Shown here one piece after another: positions 1 through 7,434 of a stretch of DNA of 30,660 bases. The notes under the pieces are model-generated. The model was not told the DNA's origin. It was given only the letters and a program-made list of their open reading frames with translations, and did no database searches. The DNA comes from JAAZMA01 sp036720245 (GTDB lineage: Bacteria; Bacillota; Clostridia; Tissierellales; Tepidimicrobiaceae). Position 1 is the first letter of the stretch, and each line of letters starts with the position of its first letter. The translations under genes were made by a program, and so were the position numbers. The stretch lies in contig DAIMNI010000022.1 of assembly GCA_036720245.1 (NCBI GenBank), positions 1 through 30,660 on the forward strand, read 5' to 3'.

Positions 1-1
1 T

Positions 2-289
2 TTTCAGGATTCTTATTTTCCTAAATCTCATGATTCTATTTTACCACTTACAACAGCATATCAAACCTTATTATCAGAAATAGAACCTAATAAAAGGGGA
101 ATATTTATGAGTTTATTATATACAGTAAATGCCATCGCTGTAACTATATTTTCCATATTAGGACCTGTGTTTTATAATATAGGAGGATATAAACTGTTGA
201 TTATATTGTCTATAATCACAAATTTTATTGCACTTATGATATTTTATAATATATCTTTTGAAGAAATAATAAATTCTCAGCAGGTGTAG
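2..289 (+). CDS. MFS-type transporter, C-terminal fragment (runs off left edge)
   Basis: The frame is open from the first bases of the window to a TAG at 287-289, so this is the last ~95 residues of a longer protein and not a small gene starting at the internal ATG at 107. The segment has two strongly hydrophobic stretches after a short charged loop (EPNKRGIF), with a glycine-rich turn (GPVFYNIGGYK) between them. This is the usual look of the last two helices of a major facilitator superfamily permease, with the Lys/Arg loop on the cytoplasmic side. The substrate cannot be read from the tail. Another 12-helix carrier family is possible. It is on the opposite strand to its neighbour and converges on it. 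Confidence 0.6.
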   Translation, partial: FQDSYFPKSHDSILPLTTAYQTLLSEIEPNKRGIFMSLLYTVNAIAVTIFSILGPVFYNIGGYKLLIILSIITNFIALMIFYNISFEEIINSQQV

Positions 290-316
290 GAAAAATATTG
301 TCATACTAAATGCAAT

Positions 317-351
317 AATGTCATCCTTCACCTTCGGTTCAGGATGACATT
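317..351. repeat. Palindromic intergenic element, possible dispersed repeat or terminator
   Basis: An 11-bp perfect inverted repeat (AATGTCATCCT at 317-327, AGGATGACATT at 341-351) encloses a 13-nt loop. The flanks extend it imperfectly (CTAAATGCA on the left, TATGCTTAG on the right). It lies between the convergent MFS fragment and the gene ending at 400, so it could act as a bidirectional transcript end, although neither side has a strong T-run. Read on the minus strand the core resembles the TGTCAT(T/C)CTGA-type intergenic palindromes that recur in many bacterial genomes. Confidence 0.55.
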
Positions 352-399
352 TATGCTTAGTTTCTTCATCAATGACATTGTATGTTATCCAAGTCCATT

Positions 400-2289
400 T
401 TAATTTTTTATACTATCCATATTCTCATATATCATTAGTGAAATTAAATAATGTATCATATATATAAATGTAATCATACCTGTATCATTTAATATAAAGC
501 CTACTAAGGCAGTAAATATAATAATATAGTATTCACTTTTAAATTTTGGTACCATGTTTTTTAATCTTTTCAAAGAAATTAATTGGGCTATAATCACTAT
601 ACTAAATGGAGGTAATATAGTCCATTTGATTAATTCTTTAAATTTAATTTTAAACATATCTATAAATTCAGTAAATCCAAAATTTCGTATTCTCATTAAA
701 AAGCTAATAGCATGGGATTTTTCTTGACTATGGTAATCAAAATACATATTAATACCAAATATAAGTATGGCAATTAGTACTAATATTGTTATATTTTTAA
801 TGCTCCAGTTCTTTTCCAAAATTTTAGTATAAACCATAATTAAAAATAAAATTACAGAAGTTATAAATCCACCTGTATTGGTACCAAAACTAGCAGATAG
901 GGCTACCATATTTATAGAAAAATACAATATACATATTATATTTCTTATAAATTCATTTTCAATTAAATCTTCTATAAAAAAATAGCTTATTATAGAGCTA
1001 ACAAGTAATACTCCCATAATTCCATTATTAAGCCCATAATATCTAGCACCGTAAAACAAATTATTAAATCCTATATAGGAATTGTATATAAGTTCTGGAT
1101 AAAAAAATATTCCAAATAAAATTATTCCATAAGTAAGAGTTGAAAATAGTCCAATGGGACTCACTTCTTTTTCTGTTATAAAAATAGTTATAATATAGCT
1201 AACTAAAAAATTAATAAATAAGTACAAAAATATATTTATATGAAGTGCTGAAATTCCCATTACTAAAGATATAAAAATATTTATAAGTACAAAGGAATTA
1301 TATAAATTTATTTTATTTAGTTTATCTAATCTATTTTTATAAAGAAAATAAGAATTATAGCATTGTAATAAATATACAATTCCATGAAATATAGTTGCAA
1401 TCCAAATTAGACTCATAGTTTTAGAAAATAGAACCTTAATTTCTTTATAATTATCTTCATTTTTTACAGTATCTATTTTACTTCCTATAGCCTTTGGATT
1501 TATTTCCCCTTGTGTGGAAAGCAATTCAGTATATACATCCCCTGCTGTAATAAAACCTTCCCTTTTAGTAGATTGAGTCTTTAATAGACCTTCTTCTCCA
1601 TTTATATATATTACTGGAACTAGACTATCGTTTAAAACATATCTCATATTAGAAGATACATTCTTAGGAATAAGCATAATATTATAATCCTTAAAATCTT
1701 CAATATAATTTTTTAGGATATCCACTCTAGATTCTGTATCTTCAATTTCATAAGAAAGTACTAATATATTAGATTTAGATAAATATTCAATACTCTTATC
1801 CTTTAGCCAATTATTATTATATTCTATAAAGGTCTCTCCAAATTTAATTTCTCCTTTAGAATTAGCAGCTATTATAGCAGAGGAATCCTCCCCAATATAA
1901 GCTATACCCTGCTTTTCTAATTTGTCTCCTAATGTATTTAATTGGATGTTATTTCTTTTTTTAAGGCTATTATATAATTCAGGAAAACCAAGTATTTGGA
2001 TGGCTCCATCCTTGTCCTTATAAAGTCCCTTATAGTATTCGTTTTTTATTCCAACTTTTCTCCCGGTGGCTATAGAAAAGTAGAAACCTTCATTATTATA
2101 GGGTTTTCTAGTATTTATATTAATAAATCCAGCTCCATAAGAATTTTTATTTAATATTTCATCTATAGTTTGAAAATCCAATTCATCTATAATTATTACA
2201 ATAGTATTGTTTTCTTCTCCATAGGAAATATTGCTATTAAATAAAACCATAAATAGTACTAAGATAATGATTATATTACGTTTTTTCAT
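400..2289 (-). CDS. Membrane protein with alkaline-phosphatase-like extracellular domain
   Basis: This is a 629-aa protein with a signal peptide (hydrophobic residues ~5-18, then SYGEE). An extracytoplasmic domain of roughly 260 residues follows, and the C-terminal half holds about nine or ten membrane helices. The domain opens with a beta strand and acidic turn (TIVIIIDELDF, Asp35) and continues with GAGFININTRKP and FSIATGRKVG. This arrangement is seen in putative alkaline-phosphatase-superfamily membrane proteins of Gram-positive bacteria. I could not identify a full set of metal ligands or the nucleophile, so activity is uncertain and the domain may be a non-catalytic relative. It starts at ATG with GGGTG upstream. 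It is the last gene after addA and the alpha/beta hydrolase (24-bp gap), so it is probably co-transcribed with them. Function unknown, possibly envelope-related. Confidence 0.55.
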   Translation of the reverse strand: MKKRNIIIILVLFMVLFNSNISYGEENNTIVIIIDELDFQTIDEILNKNSYGAGFININTRKPYNNEGFYFSIATGRKVGIKNEYYKGLYKDKDGAIQILGFPELYNSLKKRNNIQLNTLGDKLEKQGIAYIGEDSSAIIAANSKGEIKFGETFIEYNNNWLKDKSIEYLSKSNILVLSYEIEDTESRVDILKNYIEDFKDYNIMLIPKNVSSNMRYVLNDSLVPVIYINGEEGLLKTQSTKREGFITAGDVYTELLSTQGEINPKAIGSKIDTVKNEDNYKEIKVLFSKTMSLIWIATIFHGIVYLLQCYNSYFLYKNRLDKLNKINLYNSFVLINIFISLVMGISALHINIFLYLFINFLVSYIITIFITEKEVSPIGLFSTLTYGIILFGIFFYPELIYNSYIGFNNLFYGARYYGLNNGIMGVLLVSSIISYFFIEDLIENEFIRNIICILYFSINMVALSASFGTNTGGFITSVILFLIMVYTKILEKNWSIKNITILVLIAILIFGINMYFDYHSQEKSHAISFLMRIRNFGFTEFIDMFKIKFKELIKWTILPPFSIVIIAQLISLKRLKNMVPKFKSEYYIIIFTALVGFILNDTGMITFIYMIHYLISLMIYENMDSIKN

Positions 2290-2313
2290 ATAAGCACCCT
2301 TTAATAGTATAAT

Positions 2314-3153
2314 TTAAATATTAAAACTTAGGCCTAATTTTTTATAAAGCCAATTTACCATATCCCATAATATTTTATCTTTTTCTTTTTCATTTAATAT
2401 TTCGTGATATAGCCCATCATAAATTTTAATTTCCTTATCCTTTGAAGATATGCTGTTGTATAGAAACATGGCTATCTCTTTTGGTACTATTTTATCCTTT
2501 TCCCCATGGGTTATTAGACAAGGGTATTTGTATTTAGATATATTTTTCTCTACCCAATCTGTTCCCTTTACTAAAAATTCTACATAAAAGTTCATAGTGG
2601 CTTCTGTTAAAACCATAGGATCCTTTTCATAATCCTCCACTACTTCCACTACACTACATATATCTCTAGATAATTGATTTTTTATTTTTTTCTTGGGAGT
2701 AAATATATTGGCAATTCTAAATAAATCTCCCTTAATTCCTTCCACCTGAGGTACTCTTTGAACTGCTGCACCAGAAAATATTTGTCCCTTTAATTTATTA
2801 GGATACTCTATTCCATATATACATGTAATAAAGCCGCCCATACTATGACCTAGCATAAAAATAGGTAGCTTTGGATTTTCTTTTTTTATTAAATTTACCA
2901 TTTCATCAGCATCATAAGTAAGATCCATAAAATCTTTAATATAACCTTTGGAAGATTTAGTCCTTCCATGGCCTCTTAAATCATATCTATATACAATAAA
3001 ATTTTCTTCCATTAATCTTTTTGCCACATAATCATATCTATCGCAATGTTCTGCAAAACCATGATTTATTAAAATAGCAGCCAATGGTTTTTTAGGAATA
3101 TCTTTTTTGTAAAATAATTCAATCCCATCCCTACATTTTAAGTAGTTTTCCAT
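2314..3153 (-). CDS. Alpha/beta hydrolase, monoacylglycerol lipase / lysophospholipase type
   Basis: This 279-aa cytoplasmic hydrolase of the serine aminopeptidase S33 (hydrolase_4) group probably cleaves lipid esters such as monoacylglycerols or lysophospholipids. The visible signs are the oxyanion region INHGFAEH, the strand-turn YRYDLRGHGRT, the nucleophile elbow GHSMGG, an acid in THGEKDKIV and the catalytic histidine in LYHEILNE near the C-terminus. Length is normal for the family, and there is no signal peptide or membrane segment. The start is ATG with GGGGGAA just upstream, 10 bp after the addA stop, so it is very likely in the same transcript. Nothing in the sequence links it functionally to DNA repair. 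The exact substrate is not predictable. Confidence 0.85.
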   Translation of the reverse strand: MENYLKCRDGIELFYKKDIPKKPLAAILINHGFAEHCDRYDYVAKRLMEENFIVYRYDLRGHGRTKSSKGYIKDFMDLTYDADEMVNLIKKENPKLPIFMLGHSMGGFITCIYGIEYPNKLKGQIFSGAAVQRVPQVEGIKGDLFRIANIFTPKKKIKNQLSRDICSVVEVVEDYEKDPMVLTEATMNFYVEFLVKGTDWVEKNISKYKYPCLITHGEKDKIVPKEIAMFLYNSISSKDKEIKIYDGLYHEILNEKEKDKILWDMVNWLYKKLGLSFNI

Positions 3154-3163
3154 ATTGTTCCCC

Positions 3164-6100
3164 CTAATCCTTATTGCATATTATATTATATCTGCAATAT
3201 TTTTTACAATATTTAGCTCTTTCATAGGTTTCAATAGAACTATTTTTATTTACAAATTCAATAAAGTTTTCAATTTCGCTATAATTTTTATTTAAAATAT
3301 CGCTACTAATGTCTATCTCTACCATTTCCCCTGTTTCTAAAAATAAAATACCAGCATTAATTACTTTTATACCCATAGTTTTTTCCACTGCATTGGCATA
3401 AAACTCTAATTGAGGCTTATAGTATTTTATTAATTCATTCTTATTATCCACCTTATTAGTTTTAAAGTCAATTATCTCTGCCTGATTATTTTTAATATTA
3501 ATTCTATCTATTTTGCCACGAAGAAAATCCTCTCCTATTTTTAAGTAGAATTCCTTTTCTGTTAAAATCTTATCATAGTCTTCTCTATAATATTTTAAAT
3601 AGTTATTTATATAGGGCATTAATTCCCTTTCTATATTATTATCATATTCTAGGCCATAGGAAATTACAAGTTTTTCTAGTAAGTTTTTATGGTCTATATT
3701 TAAATTATAGTATTCTGTAAACTTATGAACTATATTCCCCTTAAGTATTGGGTCTATTTTAAAAGAATCCACTTCTTCAGACTTAGTATTTCTAGTATCT
3801 ATGGGTAGCTTTTTATAATAATTCATATAAAATTCCCTTTTACAGCGATTAAAATCTAGGAATTGAGATATATTGAAACTATTAAAAGCTTTTTGATTAT
3901 AATTTGGTAAATCTACCATTAGGGGATATTCCTTATTATAGGAAGAATTAATATTAAACCCATTATTATCAATTAATCTTATCTCTTTTTTCTCTCCCCT
4001 ATCTATATTAATATCCTCTATACTAATAGTGTTTTCTAAATCCATTAAATCCTTTATTAAACTTTTAAATCCACTGTTTTTTCCTTGATTGCCTATTATT
4101 AATCGCTTTTCTGCCCTAGTCATGGCCACATATAATATTCTTTGATTCTCTTCCCCTTCTTTTTCTTTTAAATCTTTTCTTATAATTTCGTGAAGTGGAG
4201 ATTTATCTTCATATTTTATCCCTATACCCATTTTTTTGTGAAATAATATACTAGATTTATCATAAACAAATCCCCTTGCCATTTGGGGTATTATCACTAC
4301 AGGAAATTGTAATCCCTTGGCCTTGTGAATAGTCATTAATTTTACCACATCTGCATCCTCTGTTTCAATTTTTGCCTGAGATTCTTCTAGATTTTTTATT
4401 TCTTCTATATAGTCTATAAAGTCTTCAATAGAATTTGAATTTCCATTGTCAAATTCCCTTACTATATCCATAAATTTATAAACATTGGCTAAGGCCTGTT
4501 TGCCACCTTCTTGTAATAATAGGGTTTCTGTATAATAAGTCTTGTCTATTAATTCATTTACTAGATCATATACTCCATATAAATCCTTTTTTATCATTAA
4601 TTCTTCTAATAAAATTTGGGCTTTATTAATTTTTTCTTTTTCTCCCATTTCAATATAGGGAATATCTTTTTTCATAGTATCTAATAAATTTTCTTCTTTA
4701 TGTCTTAATAACCAATATAAAGTTTTATCAGATAAGCCTATCATAGGAGATCTTAAAAGGCCAATGGTGGCAATAGTATCATATCTATTGGATATAGCCT
4801 TTAGGGCATTTATTATATCTTTGATTTCCTGTCTATTATAGAAGCCTTTTCCACTAATATTGTAATAGGGTATATTGTATTCTATAAAGGCATCCTCATA
4901 TATATAATCTATGGTGGTCGCTCTAAATAAAAGGGCAAAATCCCCATAATTAAATTCTTTATTTTCTACTAATTCTTTTATTCTACTAGCAATTAATCTA
5001 CTTTCATAATAGCTATTGTATTCACTTTCACCTATTCCTGGAGGTATTTCTAAATCTTGTTTTTCTAAAATTTCCACATCTATATCATTTTCAGATATAT
5101 AGTGGTTTTCTAATCTATTATATTTTTCTCCCATTAGTTTTCCAAATAAATCATTTATCGTATTTAAAATAGTATCTACTGTTCTAAAATTCTTTTCTAA
5201 AATAATAGGTTTTTCTCCAGATATATTTTCTATATCCTCTACTACATCATAAAATATTTCTAAATCTGCCCCCCTAAAGCCATATATGGATTGTTTTGGG
5301 TCTCCCACTACAAATAAGTTTTCCCTATCCAGAAGGCTTTCCTTTGAACATAATTTATAAAATATTTTCTTTTGAAGTTCATTAGTATCTTGAAATTCAT
5401 CTACCATTATATATCTAAATTTATTTTGATATTCTTCCCTTATTAAATCATCTTCTAATAATTTCAAAGTTAAAATTTGTAAATCATCATAATCTAATAC
5501 CCCTAATTCATCTTTTTTATTGAAATATTTTCTATCTAGTTCTAAGAGTAAATTTAAAGCAGTTTCATAAACCCATCTATTTTCCTTTTCTTTTATTATA
5601 AAAATTTTTTCTATAGTTTCCTTTAATTTTTCTATAGTGTCCTCTTCATTTTTATTAGTACCTATATTGTCATATAAATATTCTAATATAGGGATTAATT
5701 CTTCTTCCCTATATTCATCATTATAGAATTTTTTCCAAATATCCTGTTCTTTTAATTTATATACTTTAGCATTGGTTCTAGAATTTGCCATTAAATATAG
5801 AAAAGTTTCTTTTATGTATTCTATATCCTTTAAATTTAATTTTATATTGTCAATAGTAGATAATGTCATAGCCTTTACTTTTTCAAAGGAGATACCTACT
5901 GTTCGAGTTTTATAATATATACTTTTTAATTCATTAGCGATACTATTTAAATTATCTTTACCAAAAAGCCTAATAAAATTATAAATCTTTTCGTCTTCTT
6001 CTATACCCTTTAATAGTATTGCCATAATAGTTTCCTGTAGAAATCTATCCCCTTCTTTATCGTCTAAAACTTCAAACATGGGATCAATTCCAATTTCTAT

Positions 6101-6436
6101 AGAATTTTCCCTTAAAATATTGCCACAAAAACTATGGATAGTAGATATATTTGCTTTTTCCATATCGTTATAATATCTTTTCCATTTTTTATCTTCAAGA
6201 GATTTCTTTTGGATTTCTTCTCTGATTCTTTCTTTCATTTCTTGAGTGGCTTTTTTTGTAAAGGTAATGGCTACTATGGATTCTATTTCCCTTCCCTTTT
6301 CAAAATCTCCATTTTCTAAAATATATATAAATCTCTCTGTAAGTACTTTAGTCTTTCCCGTGCCAGCCCCTGCATTTACAGATATATTTTTATTTATGGT
6401 TTTAATGGCACGATCTTGACTATGGGTATTTCCCAT
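3164..6436 (-). CDS. addA: AddA-type helicase-nuclease subunit with Fe-S-like cysteines
   Basis: This 1090-aa UvrD/RecB-family helicase fused to a PD-(D/E)XK nuclease works with AddB to process double-strand DNA ends for RecA-dependent repair. Helicase motifs are complete: Q motif near Gln7, Walker A GAGTGKT (23-29), Walker B VDEFQDT, GDPKQSIYGFRGAD, IHKAKGLQFPVV and YVAMTRAEK. The nuclease domain shows GNIVHKF, a long charged loop, then EIIDFKTNK and QLEFYANA. It also has Cys865 plus C-terminal Cys1077, Cys1081 and Cys1087 (C-x3-C-x5-C), the pattern used for an iron-sulphur cluster in AddB and Cas4 nucleases but not expected in Bacillus subtilis AddA. It is somewhat shorter than typical AddA. 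The start is ATG with AAGGTGG at 6441-6447. It is separated from addB by two genes and a terminator, so it has its own promoter. Confidence 0.9.
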   Translation of the reverse strand: MGNTHSQDRAIKTINKNISVNAGAGTGKTKVLTERFIYILENGDFEKGREIESIVAITFTKKATQEMKERIREEIQKKSLEDKKWKRYYNDMEKANISTIHSFCGNILRENSIEIGIDPMFEVLDDKEGDRFLQETIMAILLKGIEEDEKIYNFIRLFGKDNLNSIANELKSIYYKTRTVGISFEKVKAMTLSTIDNIKLNLKDIEYIKETFLYLMANSRTNAKVYKLKEQDIWKKFYNDEYREEELIPILEYLYDNIGTNKNEEDTIEKLKETIEKIFIIKEKENRWVYETALNLLLELDRKYFNKKDELGVLDYDDLQILTLKLLEDDLIREEYQNKFRYIMVDEFQDTNELQKKIFYKLCSKESLLDRENLFVVGDPKQSIYGFRGADLEIFYDVVEDIENISGEKPIILEKNFRTVDTILNTINDLFGKLMGEKYNRLENHYISENDIDVEILEKQDLEIPPGIGESEYNSYYESRLIASRIKELVENKEFNYGDFALLFRATTIDYIYEDAFIEYNIPYYNISGKGFYNRQEIKDIINALKAISNRYDTIATIGLLRSPMIGLSDKTLYWLLRHKEENLLDTMKKDIPYIEMGEKEKINKAQILLEELMIKKDLYGVYDLVNELIDKTYYTETLLLQEGGKQALANVYKFMDIVREFDNGNSNSIEDFIDYIEEIKNLEESQAKIETEDADVVKLMTIHKAKGLQFPVVIIPQMARGFVYDKSSILFHKKMGIGIKYEDKSPLHEIIRKDLKEKEGEENQRILYVAMTRAEKRLIIGNQGKNSGFKSLIKDLMDLENTISIEDINIDRGEKKEIRLIDNNGFNINSSYNKEYPLMVDLPNYNQKAFNSFNISQFLDFNRCKREFYMNYYKKLPIDTRNTKSEEVDSFKIDPILKGNIVHKFTEYYNLNIDHKNLLEKLVISYGLEYDNNIERELMPYINNYLKYYREDYDKILTEKEFYLKIGEDFLRGKIDRINIKNNQAEIIDFKTNKVDNKNELIKYYKPQLEFYANAVEKTMGIKVINAGILFLETGEMVEIDISSDILNKNYSEIENFIEFVNKNSSIETYERAKYCKKYCRYNIICNKD

Positions 6437-6473
6437 TTTTCCACCTTCTTTGTTTATAAACTGTTATATTTAT

Positions 6474-6502
6474 ATATTATAATAATGGGCATTAGTTTAC
6501 AA
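6474..6502 (-). promoter_or_regulatory. Probable sigma-A promoter of addA
   Basis: On the minus strand, TTGTAA (6497-6502) and TAATAT (6474-6479) are separated by exactly 17 bp. They lie just past the terminator at 6505-6546 and about 40 bp before the addA start. This is consistent with addA being transcribed separately from addB. Confidence 0.55.
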
Positions 6503-6504
6503 GA

Positions 6505-6546
6505 CAATAAAACCCTCAAATTATTTTCTATTTGAAGGTTTTATTG
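6505..6546. terminator. Bidirectional intrinsic terminator after the antitoxin
   Basis: Two 17-nt arms (6505-6521 and 6530-6546) pair at 16 of 17 positions, the exception being a wobble-type mismatch, around an 8-nt loop. Both ends have TTTTATTG-type runs. On the minus strand it closes the relB/toxin-remnant transcript before the addA promoter. Confidence 0.75.
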
Positions 6547-6560
6547 TTACAATTTATTTA

Positions 6561-6611
6561 TTATTTATCATCATAATGACCTCGACATTGTGATATTTCA
6601 ATGATATTATT
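6561..6611 (-). pseudogene. C-terminal remnant of a Txe/YoeB-like toxin
   Basis: Directly after the antitoxin stop, one minus-strand frame reads NNIIEISQCRGHYDDK and then TAA at 6561-6563. The string IxxCRGHYDD matches my recollection of the conserved C-terminus of Txe/YoeB endoribonuclease toxins, which end near C(R/K)xHY. No start codon, ribosome site or body of the toxin precedes it: the frame runs back into the 3' end of the antitoxin gene. I infer that a deletion removed most of the toxin and joined the antitoxin end to its last 16 codons. The match is short, so chance remains possible. Confidence 0.55.
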
Positions 6612-6612
6612 T

Positions 6613-6882
6613 TCATTCTTCTAATTCCTTTAATTCCTCTATTGATTTAGAAATAAATTTGCCTTCATTGGCTTCTCTGATTGACTCGTTAAGAATTTTC
6701 ATATTGGCTTCATTATAAAAAGAATCTACATTCGTTGTTATTTCAAAGGGTATACCACCTTCTCTAATTGATTGACGAATAAAAATATTAAATGCTGTTG
6801 TCATATTTAATCCTAATTCTTCAAATAATAATTCTGCTTTTTCTTTTAAAGCATCATCGATGCGGATATTTATTTGAGCCAT
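6613..6882 (-). CDS. RelB/DinJ family antitoxin, apparently orphan
   Basis: This is an 89-aa ribbon-helix-helix antitoxin. The N-terminus (AQINIRIDDALKEKAELLFEELGLNMTTAFNIF) gives the DNA-binding strand and two helices, followed by the family's typical GIPFEI segment and an acidic helical tail expected to wrap a toxin. I place the start at 6882 because AAAGGAG (6891-6897) lies 8 nt before that ATG. An in-frame ATG at 6903 would put the ribosome site inside the gene. It has its own promoter and a likely operator. No intact toxin follows, only the short remnant at 6561-6611. It is inserted between addB and addA, which are usually adjacent. Remaining roles could be autorepression or immunity to a related toxin encoded elsewhere. 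Confidence 0.85.
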   Translation of the reverse strand: MAQINIRIDDALKEKAELLFEELGLNMTTAFNIFIRQSIREGGIPFEITTNVDSFYNEANMKILNESIREANEGKFISKSIEELKELEE

Positions 6883-6905
6883 ATTTACCACTCCTTTCAA
6901 CACCC

Positions 6906-6934
6906 ATTGTATATCATCATGTATACTACGTCAA
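6906..6934 (-). promoter_or_regulatory. Sigma-A promoter and probable operator of the antitoxin
   Basis: On the minus strand, TTGACG (6929-6934), a 17-bp spacer and TACAAT (6906-6911) form a near-consensus promoter. An inverted repeat GTATA/TATAC with an 8-bp centre (6909-6926) overlaps the -10 and spacer. A ribbon-helix-helix antitoxin would be expected to bind there for autorepression. Confidence 0.7.
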
Positions 6935-6945
6935 TACATAGTCTA

Positions 6946-7383
6946 TCATTGTATTGAATGTATAATAGATAGACTTCCTTCTATGTCATTTAAGTTCTCG
7001 CCCTTACTTCCCACATAAACATAAAATTCCCCTGTTTCCATATCATTAAAAATATGTTCTAAATTTTTGCCTGTTGTTTCAAAATACTGTTTCCATTCTA
7101 CTCCTTGGGCATCAGTAATATCATCTAAAACATTCAATGCAACAAAGATTTTATCTCCAGATTTCGCAGATACATTAATTTTATAATTAATACCCTTTTC
7201 TAGTTTGATTTTACCAACGCATACTGCCTCTTTTGCTGGGATATGGTCGGCTGAAAAATCTATATCTTTTCCATCTACGTTCTTAGTTTTGGAAGATATG
7301 AAAAAATACAATGCAGATGCCACTATGATCAATATTATAATAAATAAAACTAAGTTTTTTTTATCTTTTGTGCCTTCATTCAT
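6946..7383 (-). CDS. Unknown membrane-anchored 145-aa protein
   Basis: I do not recognise this protein. It starts with a short charged segment (MNEGTKDKKN) and one membrane helix (residues ~11-29), so it is probably anchored with an outside domain of ~110 residues. That domain is rich in alternating beta-type sequence (KINVSAKSGDKIFVALNVLDD, GEFYVYVGSKGE), suggesting a small beta-sandwich like those in exported binding or stress proteins. There is no lipobox and no catalytic motif. The start is ATG with AAGGAGGTG upstream. It lies 51 bp after addB with no visible terminator between them, so it can be the last gene of the long operon. No link to AddB function is visible. Confidence 0.7.
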   Translation of the reverse strand: MNEGTKDKKNLVLFIIILIIVASALYFFISSKTKNVDGKDIDFSADHIPAKEAVCVGKIKLEKGINYKINVSAKSGDKIFVALNVLDDITDAQGVEWKQYFETTGKNLEHIFNDMETGEFYVYVGSKGENLNDIEGSLSIIHSIQ

Positions 7384-7434
7384 AAATTCACCTCCTTGTA
7401 TTACAATTAAAATTTAAATGTCTTACCTTTTATT

